A stretch of DNA of 64,000 nt from Microbacterium algeriense (GCF_008868005.1 NZ_WAAO01000003.1:310001-374000); one strand, 5' to 3'; positions 14,386 to 22,910 are shown, numbered from the stretch's first letter. Notes: generated by a model from the letters alone, not told the origin. Made by a program: numbers and translations.

Positions 14386-15888
14386 TCAGCATTCGATGAC
14401 GTTGACCGCCAGCCCGCCTTCGCTCGTCTCCTTGTACTTGGTCGACATGTCCAGGCCGGTCTGGCGCATCGTCTCGACGACCGCGTCCAGCGACACGTAG
14501 TGACTCCCGTCGCCGCGCAGCGCGAGACGTGCGGCGGTCACGGCGGTCGAAGCGGCGATCGCGTTGCGTTCGATGCACGGGATCTGCACGAGTCCGCCGA
14601 TCGGATCGCACGTGAGCCCGAGATGGTGCTCCATCGCGATCTCGGCGGCGTTCTCGATCTGCCGATTCGTGCCGCCCATCACGGCGGTGAGCCCGCCGGC
14701 TGCCATGGCGCACGCCGACCCGACCTCGGCCTGGCATCCGCCCTCGGCCCCGGAGATCGACGCGTTGGCCTTGAACAGCGACCCGAGTGCTGTCGCCGTG
14801 AGCAGGAAGCGTCGGATGCCGCGACGACGGTTGGCCTCGGCCACCAGAGCTTCGTCCACGCCGTCCGGTTCCGCGACGGCGCCCTGCGGAGACGTCGCGT
14901 CGAAGCCGAGCAGGGCGCTGCCGACGAGCTCGCCGTAAGGTGTGACGGCGTTGCCCGCGCCGAGCCCGGAGTCCGCCAGGAAGCGCCACCAGTACATCGC
15001 GACGGCGGGGAGGATCCCGGCAGCTCCATTGGTCGGAGCCGTGACAACGCGACCACCCGCGGCGTTCTCCTCGTTGACGGCCAGAGCGAAGGCGCCCAGC
15101 CATTCGCCCGGCAGCTCGCGGTGCCCGTCGGCCTCGACCTCTTCGAGTTGCCCGCGGATCACACCCGCCCGTCGCTTGACCTTGAGGATCCCGGGAAGGA
15201 CGCCCTCGGCGTGCAACCCGGCGTCCACGCATCCGGACATCGCCTCCCAGATCGCGTCGAGCCCGGCGGCGACCTCCTCTTCGCTGCGGACGGAGGTCTC
15301 GTTGAGCCGGGCGAGTTCGGCGATGGAGAGTCCGTGCTCGTCGCACAGGGCGAGCAGCGACGCCGCGTCGGCGTAGCAGTAGGGGAAGCCCGCGGTGGTG
15401 AGCTTCGCATCCTCGCCGTCGCGGCGGATGAAGCCGCCGCCGACCGAGTAGTAGGTCTCCTCGATGAGGACCGAGCCGTCTTCGGTCCAGGCGGTGAGGG
15501 TCATCGCGTTCGGGTGCCCTGGCAGGCGGGTGCGCGGCGCGAAGACGATGTCCTCTTTCGCGAACGGCACCGCATGGCTCCCGTCGATCGACAGCATCCC
15601 GCCCGGGGGGAAGTCCGTCCAGGCCGACCGCACCTCCGCTGGATCGCAGGTCTCCGGCGCGAGCCCCCGCAGCCCCGCGACCACGGCATCCGGGGTCCCG
15701 TGCCCGATCCCGGTCGCACCGAGCGATCCGTACAGGGTGCTGCCGACCCGTGCCACCTGCGGCAGGACCCCTGTTGCGGAGAGCCGGTGCGCGAAGTCGA
15801 GCGCCGCCCGCATCGGTCCGACCGTATGGGAGCTCGATGGTCCCACTCCGATGGAGAAGAGGTCGAAGGCCGAGACGTACGCTGTCAC
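14386..15888 (-). CDS. sdaA: L-serine ammonia-lyase, iron-sulfur type
   Basis: A 500-aa single-chain L-serine dehydratase that converts L-serine to pyruvate and ammonia using a [4Fe-4S] cluster. The N-terminal ACT-like domain opens with VSAFDLFSIGVGPSSSHTVG. The C-terminal catalytic half carries the cluster and active-site segments GGCQAEVGSACAMAAGG, GLTCDPIGGL and QIPCIERNAIA, so the expected cysteines are present. The start is a GTG with GGAGGG almost touching it; family alignment leaves little room for another start. It probably serves serine breakdown in the central metabolism of this organism. Confidence 0.95.
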   Translation of the reverse strand: MTAYVSAFDLFSIGVGPSSSHTVGPMRAALDFAHRLSATGVLPQVARVGSTLYGSLGATGIGHGTPDAVVAGLRGLAPETCDPAEVRSAWTDFPPGGMLSIDGSHAVPFAKEDIVFAPRTRLPGHPNAMTLTAWTEDGSVLIEETYYSVGGGFIRRDGEDAKLTTAGFPYCYADAASLLALCDEHGLSIAELARLNETSVRSEEEVAAGLDAIWEAMSGCVDAGLHAEGVLPGILKVKRRAGVIRGQLEEVEADGHRELPGEWLGAFALAVNEENAAGGRVVTAPTNGAAGILPAVAMYWWRFLADSGLGAGNAVTPYGELVGSALLGFDATSPQGAVAEPDGVDEALVAEANRRRGIRRFLLTATALGSLFKANASISGAEGGCQAEVGSACAMAAGGLTAVMGGTNRQIENAAEIAMEHHLGLTCDPIGGLVQIPCIERNAIAASTAVTAARLALRGDGSHYVSLDAVVETMRQTGLDMSTKYKETSEGGLAVNVIEC

Positions 15889-16014
15889 CCCTCCAGGCTA
15901 CGCCGCTTCGCACGCTCCGGTTCACCGGCGTTAACCCGTCGGCCGCGTCAACCCCCTTCAACGGCCGACGGCGGCAGGGCATCCTGGTCTCACGACTCCG
16001 AGGAAGGGAAGAAC

Positions 16015-16320
16015 ATGAGCGACAGCACACCCGAACCGACCGAGACCCCCGAGCAGGACGGCAGCACGCCCGAGGCTCAGATTCCCACGCCGACGCCCTC
16101 CTCCGACACGTCGGAAGGAAAGGTCACGACGCCCGACGAGGCCTCGTCGACGGAGGACGCGGACCCGGAGGAGGTTCCGAGCACCGAGGAGCTCGAGGAG
16201 CCGAGCACGGAGAAGGATCCCGGTGAGGAGCCCAAGGCTCCGCCGCGCCAGGAGTCCGAGCCCGACCACGAGGCCGTCGGCATCGGCGTCATCGACTCCG
16301 AGGACCCGCAGTCCCCCTGA
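16015..16320 (+). CDS. Small acidic, intrinsically disordered protein
   Basis: A 101-aa protein rich in Pro, Glu, Ser, Thr and Asp, with no hydrophobic segment and almost no aromatic residues. It reads as repeated PEST-like units (TPEPTETPEQ, EVPSTEELEEPSTEKDPGEE). The C-terminus (AVGIGVIDSEDPQSP) is the only part with some hydrophobic content. GAGGAAGGG six bases before the ATG makes it a credible gene, and the long frame upstream shows no protein-like sequence. It is divergent from sdaA. No family is recognised; similar disordered acidic proteins are common in Microbacterium and lack a known function. Confidence 0.65.
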   Translation: MSDSTPEPTETPEQDGSTPEAQIPTPTPSSDTSEGKVTTPDEASSTEDADPEEVPSTEELEEPSTEKDPGEEPKAPPRQESEPDHEAVGIGVIDSEDPQSP

Positions 16321-16406
16321 CCCGCTCGCCCCTGGTCACCCCCGCGCGCGGCCCGAGCCCAGGGCAGCGGGAGCGGATCAGCGGGCGCCCGGCGGGGAAG
16401 GGCACG

Positions 16407-18137
16407 TCACTCCACGAGCTTGCCCTCGGTGTCGACGTCGCGCATGAGCTCGGCGATCTCGCCGGGGACGGGCGGGATCTGCTCCCGCGTGACACCTGAC
16501 GTCGGCGACCACACCAGGTTCACCTGCAGGGTCGGATCGGTGTCGGGGAAGTCGCTGCGGTTGTGGCACCCGCGTGTCTCCCGACGCTCGCGTGCTGCCT
16601 CGAGCGTGGCCCTGGCCGCAAGCGCCGATGCCTTGAGGTCGAAGGCGTGCGCGAGGTCCTGGAATCCGGCGATGTCGGGGTGGATCCCGATGTCCTCCAT
16701 GCGCCCCTCGATCATGTCGAGGTCGGCGAGTCCGGCGTTCAGCCCCTCCTCCGACCGCACGACACCGGCGTACTCGGTCATGAGGTTGCGGGTGGCCCGT
16801 TGCAGCGCGCGCACGTTCTCTCGGCCGTCCGCGGCGAGCAGGTCGTCGATCTCGGCCCTGGCCGCGGCCACCGCTTCGGAGGAGCGACGCTGCGCATCCA
16901 GCCCAGCCGCGTGGGCCATGGCCGCCTGCCCGACGATTCGTCCGTACACCAGCAGCTCGATCAGCGAGTTGCCGCCGAGCCGGTTCGCGCCATGCAGTCC
17001 GCTCGAGGCCTCGCCGATCGCGTACAGGCCCTCGACGTCGGTCCGGTGGTCTTCCGGCCGCACCCAGACGCCGCCCATCGAGTAGTGCGCGGTCGGGGCG
17101 ATCTCGATCGGATCGGTGGTGATGTCGAGCATCTGCAGCTCCATCATCGTCTGGTAGACCCGTGGAAGCCGGGTCATGATGGTCTCGCGTGGCAGGTGCG
17201 ACACGTCGAGCCAGACGCCGCCGTTCTCGGTGCCGCGTCCTTCCTGGATCTCGGTGTAGGCCGCGAGCGCGACGCGGTCACGTGTCGACAGCTCCATCCG
17301 CTCGGGGTCGTACTTCGCCATGAACCGCTCGCCCAGCGCGTTGCGCAGGATGCCGCCCTCCCCGCGGGCGGCCTCCGAGATGAGGGTGCCGGCGGCGTTC
17401 TCGGGCTCGATGATGCCGGAGGGGTGGAACTGCACGAGCTCGGGGTCGCGCAGGCGAGCTCCCGCGTCGACCGCGAGCCGGAACGAGTCGCCCGTGTTCT
17501 CGTCGCGGCGGGAAGAGGTGCGCCGCCAGATGCGGTTGTGCCCGCCGGCGGCGAGGATCACGGCGTCGGCGTGGATGAGGTAGCGGGTGCCGTCGGCCTG
17601 GTCGAAGCCGTAGGCGCCGAAAACGACGTTGTCGCGCACCAGGAGGCGGGTGATGTAGACGTGGTCGAGGATGGGCACGTCCAGCTGCTCGGCTTTGCGC
17701 ACGAGGGTGCGCTGGATCTCGAGGCCCGTGTAGTCCCCCGCGAACGCCGTGCGGCGGAAGGTGTGCGCGCCGAAGAAGCGCTGCGAGATGCGTCCGTCGT
17801 CTTCCCTGGCGAAGTCCATGCCCCAGCGTTCGAGGTCGCGGATGCCGCGCTCGGCGCCCTGAGTCACGATCTCGACGGTGTGCGGGTTGGCGAGCAGGTA
17901 GCTCTCCTTGATGGTGTCTGCGGCGTGCTGCTGCCAGCTGTCTTCGGCGTCCATGGTGCCGAGCGCCGCGTTGATGCCGCCGGCTGCGAGGGAGGTGTGG
18001 GCGTCGTGGCGAGGGCGTTTGCCGACGGCGAGCACATCGACGCCGCGTTCGGCGACCTCGATCGCCGCGCGCAGCCCGGATCCGCCGGTGCCGATCACGA
18101 GGACCGTGGTGGAGATCTGTCGTTCGGGTGCATTCAT
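16407..18137 (-). CDS. Orphan FAD-dependent dehydrogenase, SdhA/FrdA/NadB family
   Basis: A 576-aa flavoprotein. It has the dinucleotide-binding GTGGSG (residues 16-21) and AHTSLAAGGIN, where the His aligns with the covalent FAD His of succinate dehydrogenase and not with L-aspartate oxidase. Substrate-site segments are PELVQFHPSG, ISEAARGEGGIL, TAHYSMGGVWV and GANRLGGNSL. No iron-sulfur or membrane subunit gene is adjacent. It may be a soluble fumarate reductase-like enzyme, an aspartate oxidase, or one part of a complex encoded elsewhere. A LysR gene is divergent, with a TTAGG-N4-CCTAA box between them, so the flavoprotein gene is a likely LysR target. Confidence 0.85.
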   Translation of the reverse strand: MNAPERQISTTVLVIGTGGSGLRAAIEVAERGVDVLAVGKRPRHDAHTSLAAGGINAALGTMDAEDSWQQHAADTIKESYLLANPHTVEIVTQGAERGIRDLERWGMDFAREDDGRISQRFFGAHTFRRTAFAGDYTGLEIQRTLVRKAEQLDVPILDHVYITRLLVRDNVVFGAYGFDQADGTRYLIHADAVILAAGGHNRIWRRTSSRRDENTGDSFRLAVDAGARLRDPELVQFHPSGIIEPENAAGTLISEAARGEGGILRNALGERFMAKYDPERMELSTRDRVALAAYTEIQEGRGTENGGVWLDVSHLPRETIMTRLPRVYQTMMELQMLDITTDPIEIAPTAHYSMGGVWVRPEDHRTDVEGLYAIGEASSGLHGANRLGGNSLIELLVYGRIVGQAAMAHAAGLDAQRRSSEAVAAARAEIDDLLAADGRENVRALQRATRNLMTEYAGVVRSEEGLNAGLADLDMIEGRMEDIGIHPDIAGFQDLAHAFDLKASALAARATLEAARERRETRGCHNRSDFPDTDPTLQVNLVWSPTSGVTREQIPPVPGEIAELMRDVDTEGKLVE

Positions 18138-18151
18138 GATCTCGACGCTAG

Positions 18152-18165
18152 TTAGGCGATCCTAA
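18152..18165. promoter_or_regulatory. LysR-type box between flavoprotein gene and LysR gene
   Basis: TTAGGCGATCCTAA is a perfect palindrome in the 71-bp divergent gap, and flanking AGTTA/TAACT adds partial symmetry. It lies 15 bp upstream of the flavoprotein ATG and about 50 bp upstream of the LysR start. This is the usual position of a recognition site that controls both genes. Confidence 0.5.
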
Positions 18166-18208
18166 TAACTCCAATGCATAGTTCGACTGGAAACCATGCG
18201 GGTAGGCT

Positions 18209-19144
18209 ATGGATATGAACCTCGAGCAATTGCGCGGGTTCGTCGAAGTGGCCCGCCTCGGGCACTTCACCCGCGCCTCCGAGCACCTGCACCTCGCCCA
18301 GCCCTCCCTGAGCCGGCAGATCTCGACGCTGGAGCGCGAACTCGGCGCCGAGCTGTTCCACCGCGCGCGCGGCCACATCGCACTGACGGCCGCCGGCGAG
18401 ACGCTCCTCCCCCGCGCTCAGCGCATGCTCGCCGAAGCGGACGCCATCCGGGAGGAGATGGGCGAGCTGGCGGGACTCCGCCGCGGACGCGTGCGCCTCG
18501 GCGCCCCTCCCACGCTCTGCATCAGCCTCGTCGCCGAAGCCCTCAGCTTCTTCCACGACGCCTATCCCGACGTCGATCTGCATCTCACCGAGAGCGGGTC
18601 GCGCCTGCTGGTCGAGCAGCTGGCGGTGGGTGCGGTCGACATCGCGCTCGTGACGCAGTCCGATGCGACACCCCCGGCCGGGGTCAGCCTGACGCATGTC
18701 CCCCTGCTCACAGAAGAGCTCGTCGTCGTGTCCTCGGACGCCTCGCCACCCGTGACCCACGGACCCTCGATCAGCCTGGACCACCTCGCCACTCTGCCCC
18801 TGATCGCGTTCGACGAGAGCTACGAGCTGCGCGCCACGATGGATGCCGCGTTCCGCGCGGCCGGCCTCACGCCGAAGCTCGCCCTGGAAGGGGCCGAGAT
18901 GGATGCGGTGCTGCGCTTCGTCGAACGGGGCGTGGGGGTCGCGGTCGTTCCGGCGATGGTGCTCTTCGACCGCCCGTTGCTGCGTTCGGCGCGGCTCTCC
19001 CACCCCGCGATGACCCGCACCGTGAGCCTGGCCCACCGATCGGATGTGACCCCGGCGGTCGCCGTCGCGGCCATGCGCCGGGCCATCGTGTCGACCGCGG
19101 CGGCCGTCGCGGAGCGGGACCCGGCCATCACGAGCCTGCTCTGA
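18209..19144 (+). CDS. LysR family transcriptional regulator
   Basis: A 311-aa LTTR. The N-terminal winged HTH (residues 4-62) includes FVEVARLGHFTRASEHLHLA and QPSLSRQISTLERELGAELF. The substrate-binding domain follows (about 92-300), with the two-lobed pattern of GRVRLGAPPTLCISLV and FVERGVGVAVVPAMVL. TAGGCT (18203-18208) lies six bases before a second ATG at 18215, so a leaderless start at MNLEQLRGF is as likely as 18209. It is divergent from the SdhA/NadB-like gene, its probable target. The effector is unknown but may be a dicarboxylate. Confidence 0.93.
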   Translation: MDMNLEQLRGFVEVARLGHFTRASEHLHLAQPSLSRQISTLERELGAELFHRARGHIALTAAGETLLPRAQRMLAEADAIREEMGELAGLRRGRVRLGAPPTLCISLVAEALSFFHDAYPDVDLHLTESGSRLLVEQLAVGAVDIALVTQSDATPPAGVSLTHVPLLTEELVVVSSDASPPVTHGPSISLDHLATLPLIAFDESYELRATMDAAFRAAGLTPKLALEGAEMDAVLRFVERGVGVAVVPAMVLFDRPLLRSARLSHPAMTRTVSLAHRSDVTPAVAVAAMRRAIVSTAAAVAERDPAITSLL

Positions 19145-19177
19145 CTCGGGCGGACAGGAAGGCTCCGGGAAAAGCGA

Positions 19178-19207
19178 AGATCCCCGCCGCTTTCGCGACG
19201 GGGATCT
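19178..19207. terminator. Hairpin between LysR gene and tRNA-Arg
   Basis: AGATCCCCG (19178-19186) pairs with CGGGGATCT (19199-19207) across a 12-base loop. It lies after the LysR stop and beyond the 3' end of the minus-strand tRNA, so it can serve both transcripts. Confidence 0.65.
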
Positions 19208-19228
19208 CCGTACTGTCTCAACACAGTG

Positions 19229-19301
19229 TGCGCCCGAAGGGACTCGAACCCCTAACCTTCTGATCCGTAGTCAGATGCTCTATCCATTGAGCTACGGGCG
19301 C
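19229..19301 (-). tRNA. tRNA-Arg (anticodon ACG)
   Basis: The minus strand folds as a 73-nt cloverleaf. The acceptor GCGCCCG pairs with CGGGCGC and is followed by A. The D-arm is AGCTCAATGGATAGAGC, the anticodon arm CTGACTACGGATCAG gives ACG, and the T-loop is GGGGTTCGAGTCCC. CCA is not encoded. ACG (read as ICG) decodes CGU/CGC/CGA. Confidence 0.97.
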
Positions 19302-19365
19302 CCAGCCCGCTCAGCGGGCCGTGGAACAGCCTACAACAGTCCCGAGAGGAAAGCGAAACGAGGGG

Positions 19366-19950
19366 TCACTCGTCGTCCGCGGCGGCCTTCTGCTGCTTCT
19401 TCCGGCGCTTGGCCTTCGCCCGCTGCTCCGAGGACAGAGCCTGCAGGTCGACGAGGCGCAGAGCCTGCATCCTCGCCTCGCGCATCCGCGAGTAGTCGGG
19501 GTCGTGGTCGGGTCGCATGCCCTCGACCCGCAAGCGGCGGTCGAGGTTGTGGCGCACGTCGGCCCAGGCGGCATCGCGCGCCTCCTCGACGATCCGCTCG
19601 AGGCTCGCCCGATCCTGCATCATCTCGCGCAGGCGCTGAGCCACGCCGGTGGACTGCTTGGCGCGGCGGCGCAGGTTGCGCACGTCGCGGTCCCGGTAGT
19701 CGTGCGTTCCGACCGGGTCGGAGTGCCGGCCTCGCGCGCGCTTGCGCAGTGCCGTGACCGTGGCAGCGGCCTCTTCGGACTCCTCCGCCATCGCCCGCAG
19801 CGCCTCCCGCGCGTCGTCGATGTACTTCTCGGTGTCGAACACGCCGCCCTCGGCGATCGTGCCGATGAGGATGTGGTTCTTCACGGCGAGGCGCGCGGCG
19901 GCGGTCGCGATCGCGACGCCTTCGGCGATGGCATCCGCTGTCCGTCCCAC
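19366..19950 (-). CDS. Conserved actinobacterial protein of unknown function
   Basis: About 194 aa, basic and largely helical. It has a hydrophobic patch near the N-terminus (AEGVAIATAAARLAVKNHIL), a Glu/Ala-rich coiled-coil middle and a Lys-rich C-terminus (AKAKRRKKQQK). No catalytic motif is visible and no family can be named with confidence. A GTG at 19956 opens the frame. The GTG six bases later (19950) has GGAGAGGAGG at good spacing and is preferred. It sits beside tRNA-Arg and is divergent from an SDR gene. A nucleic-acid-associated role would fit the charge but is only a guess. Confidence 0.7.
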   Translation of the reverse strand: MGRTADAIAEGVAIATAAARLAVKNHILIGTIAEGGVFDTEKYIDDAREALRAMAEESEEAAATVTALRKRARGRHSDPVGTHDYRDRDVRNLRRRAKQSTGVAQRLREMMQDRASLERIVEEARDAAWADVRHNLDRRLRVEGMRPDHDPDYSRMREARMQALRLVDLQALSSEQRAKAKRRKKQQKAAADDE

Positions 19951-20080
19951 CGGCACCTCCTCTCCACGAGCGTACCGGTATCACTGGGGCCCGGTGTCGG
20001 CCAGAATGGTTCGCAATCAGAATGCCCCATCCATCCGACATCCGCGGTTCCGCTCTCGGATGCGCGCCCGCAGGAGTCCC

Positions 20081-20920
20081 ATGAAACGCCTCGACCTCAC
20101 CGGGAGCACGACCGTGATCACCGGGGCCGCGCACGGCATCGGAGCCGACATCGCGCGCCTCCTCGCGGCCCGCGGCGCGCACCTCGCGCTGATCGATCAT
20201 GACGGGACCGGACTCGCCGCGATCGCCGCCGAGCTCCGCGGCGTCCGGGTCACGACGCACGTCGTCGACCTCCGCGACGACGACGCGGTCTTCGCCTCCG
20301 CAGCGGCCATCACCGCGGAGCATCCGCGCATCAACGCCCTGATCACGTGCGCCGGCTCCTCCATGCTGGGCAATCTCGAGCAGTTGACGATGGAGGAGAT
20401 GCGCTGGCTCACCGACGTGAACCTCTGGGGCACGGTCTCGGTCACCAAGGCTCTGCTCCCCGCCCTCAGCGCCGCACCCGCGGCGCACATCACACACGTG
20501 GCCAGCGTGTACGCCCTCGCCGCTCCGGCCGGACGGATCCCGTATTCCCTCAGCAAGTTCGCCGTCCGGGCGTTCTCCGAGGCGCTCCGGCACGAGCTGG
20601 AGGGCTCGTCCGTCAGCGTCGGCGCCGTGTATCCCGCGGGTGTGCGCACCGGGATCATCCTGCACGGCCGGTATGCCGCCGCGATCGATCCCGCGGTGGC
20701 CGCTCGAGCCGCCGCCGCCCAGGCGGCGATGTACCACACCGACCCCGCTGACGCCGCGGCGCGCATCGTCCGGGCCACCGAGCGTCGGGCCGCTCGCACC
20801 ATGGTCGGACGGGAGGCGCGCCTGATCGACGTGCTCACGAGGGTCGCACCGTCGTCGTACTGGCGCGTCATGCGGCGCCCCCTGCGCGCAGCGATCGACA
20901 CGACGACGCCGCTCTCCTGA
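20081..20920 (+). CDS. Short-chain dehydrogenase/reductase
   Basis: A 279-aa classical SDR. Residues 12-19 carry the cofactor motif TGAAHGIG. D62/L-type residues in HVVDLRD contact the adenine, NALITCAGS replaces the usual NNAG, the catalytic Ser lies in ITHVASVYA, and YSLSK supplies Tyr and Lys. The CAG in place of NAG is a minor variation. GGAG five bases before the ATG fixes the start; the open frame upstream is not protein-like. The C-terminal extension (ERRAARTMVGREARLIDVLT) matches lipid- or ketone-directed SDRs. The substrate is unknown. Confidence 0.92.
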   Translation: MKRLDLTGSTTVITGAAHGIGADIARLLAARGAHLALIDHDGTGLAAIAAELRGVRVTTHVVDLRDDDAVFASAAAITAEHPRINALITCAGSSMLGNLEQLTMEEMRWLTDVNLWGTVSVTKALLPALSAAPAAHITHVASVYALAAPAGRIPYSLSKFAVRAFSEALRHELEGSSVSVGAVYPAGVRTGIILHGRYAAAIDPAVAARAAAAQAAMYHTDPADAAARIVRATERRAARTMVGREARLIDVLTRVAPSSYWRVMRRPLRAAIDTTTPLS

Positions 20921-20934
20921 TCGCGGCCGGTCGG

Positions 20935-21798
20935 TCAGCGGACGGCGCCCACCCAGATGCCGGATGCCCAGGCCTGCTGGTCGCCGTTGCAGCCGACGGA
21001 TCCGGCGTAGCCGCGCACCACGGCCATGCAGTTGGCGAGGAACTCGGGGTCGCCGCCGAACAGCGAGCCGTAGGCCGACGACGACGTGAGAGCTCCCCAC
21101 ACCCGGAACTGGTAGATGTGGGCCAGCTCGTGGGCCATCGCCCAGTTCAGCCGGCCGCTGCTCCAGTTCACGATGTCCGCCCGGTACTTGATGTACCCGT
21201 TGCTGTTGGCGCACGCCGGAGCGTTGCCGCCGGCGCACGAGGAGGACTCGTAGAGTCCGACCCCGCCGCCGCCGACCAGGTCGAGAGCCGCCCGCACCCG
21301 CGCGTAGCCGCTCGGCCCGCTGGAACTCCAAGCGGGACCTCCGGGTCCGGAGCTCTGCGCGGCCTGCCACGAAGCGACCTGGGTGCCGATCTTCTCGGCG
21401 AGGGCGTGGACGGTCGCGGTGGCCGCGGCGACCGTGTCGGGGTTCTCCTTCTCAGCCAGCACGGTCTGCTGAGCCGAGAGCGCCGCGGCCCGGTGCGCCG
21501 ACGTGTCGACCATCCCGGTCGCCCCGCTGAGCGCGGTGCTCAGCGCGGCGATCTCGGTGAGGAATGCGGGGCGCGCCGCGAGCACGGACGCCCTGTCGGC
21601 GGAATCCTGCTCGGCCCTCTCGACGGAGACGGCCAGGTGGTCCGTGCGCTGGGCCGCGTCCTGACGCTGGTCGGCGAGTGCGCGGAGCTCCGCCACCGCC
21701 TCCGCCCGCTCTGCGTCGAGGCCCTCGGCGCGGGCGAGGACTCCCGCAGCCAGAACGACCGCCAGCGCGACGGTGACCGCCAGCGCGCGTCGCATCAC
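20935..21798 (-). CDS. Secreted protein with coiled coil and HExxH motif
   Basis: About 287 aa. A signal peptide or anchor (residues 4-24, RRALAVTVALAVVLAAGVLA) is followed by a long Ala/Glu/Gln coiled coil (about 27-150). A compact C-terminal domain (about 155-287) contains AMAHELAHIYQFRVWG, a zincin-type HExxH. Four Cys (SCAGGNAPAC; NCMAVVRGYAGSVGC) could form disulfides. The start is GTG at 21798, overlapping the upstream stop by 4 bp; ATG at 21795 is an alternative. It pairs with a small membrane coiled-coil protein. It may be a wall-associated metallopeptidase. The third zinc ligand is not obvious, though EFLANCM is a candidate. Confidence 0.75.
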   Translation of the reverse strand: MMRRALAVTVALAVVLAAGVLARAEGLDAERAEAVAELRALADQRQDAAQRTDHLAVSVERAEQDSADRASVLAARPAFLTEIAALSTALSGATGMVDTSAHRAAALSAQQTVLAEKENPDTVAAATATVHALAEKIGTQVASWQAAQSSGPGGPAWSSSGPSGYARVRAALDLVGGGGVGLYESSSCAGGNAPACANSNGYIKYRADIVNWSSGRLNWAMAHELAHIYQFRVWGALTSSSAYGSLFGGDPEFLANCMAVVRGYAGSVGCNGDQQAWASGIWVGAVR

Positions 21799-22040
21799 GG
21801 CAGGAACCCGGTCGTGTCAGCGAGATCCGCGTCCTGCTGGGCGACCTGCGCGCGGAGCTCGGTGAGCCGCTCCGCGAGTTCGAGGTTCTGACCTCGCGAG
21901 TCGTCCAGAGCGCGCTCGACGCGGACGATCTCCGCCTTGACCGCGGCGAGCGCCGTCAGACGCTCCTGATCGGCGATCGCGACGAGCGCGACACCGCCGA
22001 CCAGCAACAGGCATCCGACAGCGACAGCAAGACTTCGCAT
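21795..22040 (-). CDS. Small bitopic membrane protein with coiled coil
   Basis: About 81 aa: one transmembrane helix (residues 3-22, SLAVAVGCLLLVGGVALVAI) followed by a coiled coil (about 27-70, ALAAVKAEIVRVERALDDSR). The shape resembles FtsL/FtsB-like division proteins, but no such family is recognised. GGGGAGCGAG before the ATG at 22040 supports this start over one 17 codons upstream. TATATT near 22090 may be its -10. Its stop overlaps the start of the secreted HExxH protein gene, so the two products are made together and may interact through their coiled coils. Confidence 0.6.
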   Translation of the reverse strand: MRSLAVAVGCLLLVGGVALVAIADQERLTALAAVKAEIVRVERALDDSRGQNLELAERLTELRAQVAQQDADLADTTGFLP

Positions 22041-22140
22041 CTCGCTCCCCAGGACAGCGCAACAGTTCCGGACCCACTCCGATCGCACCAATATACAACC
22101 GGGGTCGCGTCTGTCGTCCCCGATCTTGCCCGACGGCTCG

Positions 22141-22806
22141 TCAGATCACGAGGTCGCCGTCGCCGGCGAGCCGCCGCTCGGCGGCCGACTGACCGCTGGC
22201 CAGGTGCGCGGGAACGATCCGGCGCAGCGCGTCGGCATCGCGGGCGATGACCGCGTCGAGGATGATCCGGTGCTCGTCCGCCATCGCGACGAGGTCGTCA
22301 TGCTGTCCGAAGAGCCAGCGAAGGCGCGTGAGGAAGACCGCGATGAGCTCCGCGAGCATCTCGTTCCCGGCGAGCTCGACCGCGATCTCGTGGAACTCCG
22401 CCGCCGCGATCCGAGCGGTCTCCGAGTCGTCCACCAGCGCGGCAGCGAGCTCGCGCTCGTAGGCGTCGCGGAGGCGGGCGATCCCCGACTCATCGTGCCG
22501 CTCGGCCGCGAACACGAAGATCAGGGTCTCGATCGCCTCGCGGACCTCGGCGAAGTCACGGATGTCGCGGTAGGTGAACTCGCGCACCACCGCCCAGGTG
22601 CGCGGCCGGGCGACCACCACGCCCTCGGCGACGAGGGTGCGGATGGCCTCGCGCACGGGAAGCCGTGACACGTGGAGCTCGGCGGCGATGTCCCGCTCCA
22701 CCAGTCGGGATCCGGGCGCGCGTCGGCCGAGGATGATGTCGTCGCGCAGAATCCTCGTGACCCTGACCGACTCCAGCTCGCCCCGTGCCCCCACAGCCCC
22801 CGCCAT
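22141..22806 (-). CDS. GntR family regulator, FadR/FCD type
   Basis: A 221-aa regulator. The N-terminal winged HTH (residues 10-75) includes RILRDDIILGRRAPGSRLVE and HVSRLPVREAIRTLVAEGVV. The C-terminal all-helical FCD domain (about 90-215) has the metal/ligand His pattern EFHEIAVELAGN and DEHRIILDAVIARDAD. The frame extends upstream, but MAGAVGARGELESV at 22806 is the first start consistent with the family. A TTGG-N4-CCAA site 38 bp upstream may be its own operator. FCD proteins usually sense small carboxylates; no catabolic operon adjoins it. Confidence 0.9.
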   Translation of the reverse strand: MAGAVGARGELESVRVTRILRDDIILGRRAPGSRLVERDIAAELHVSRLPVREAIRTLVAEGVVVARPRTWAVVREFTYRDIRDFAEVREAIETLIFVFAAERHDESGIARLRDAYERELAAALVDDSETARIAAAEFHEIAVELAGNEMLAELIAVFLTRLRWLFGQHDDLVAMADEHRIILDAVIARDADALRRIVPAHLASGQSAAERRLAGDGDLVI

Positions 22807-22843
22807 CTGGGCATTCTTGCACTTCGGTCGGGGATCCTCAACT

Positions 22844-22855
22844 TTGGTATCCCAA
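22844..22855. promoter_or_regulatory. Candidate GntR/FadR-type operator
   Basis: TTGGTATCCCAA (TTGGGATACCAA on the transcribed strand) has symmetric outer bases around a near-symmetric core. It resembles the TGGTATACCA-type sites of FadR-class regulators. It lies upstream of the GntR gene and may mediate autoregulation. Confidence 0.4.
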
Positions 22856-22865
22856 CACGCCCGGG

Positions 22866-22901
22866 CCGGTGCGGGCGGGTCGGTCACCCCACCCGCACCG
22901 G
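22866..22901 (-). terminator. Terminator hairpin after the reductase gene
   Basis: CCGGTGCGGG (22866-22875) pairs with CCCGCACCGG (22892-22901) across 16 bases. It lies just beyond the stop of the NADPH-dependent reductase gene on the minus strand and separates it from the GntR gene. Confidence 0.6.
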
Positions 22902-22910
22902 AGAGGCGCG

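Noticed and set aside
14116..16014. A 633-codon plus-strand frame before the acidic protein, over the serine dehydratase gene
   Set aside because: Sense content belongs to the minus-strand serine dehydratase. A ribosome-binding site and composition break mark the acidic protein's real start at 16015.
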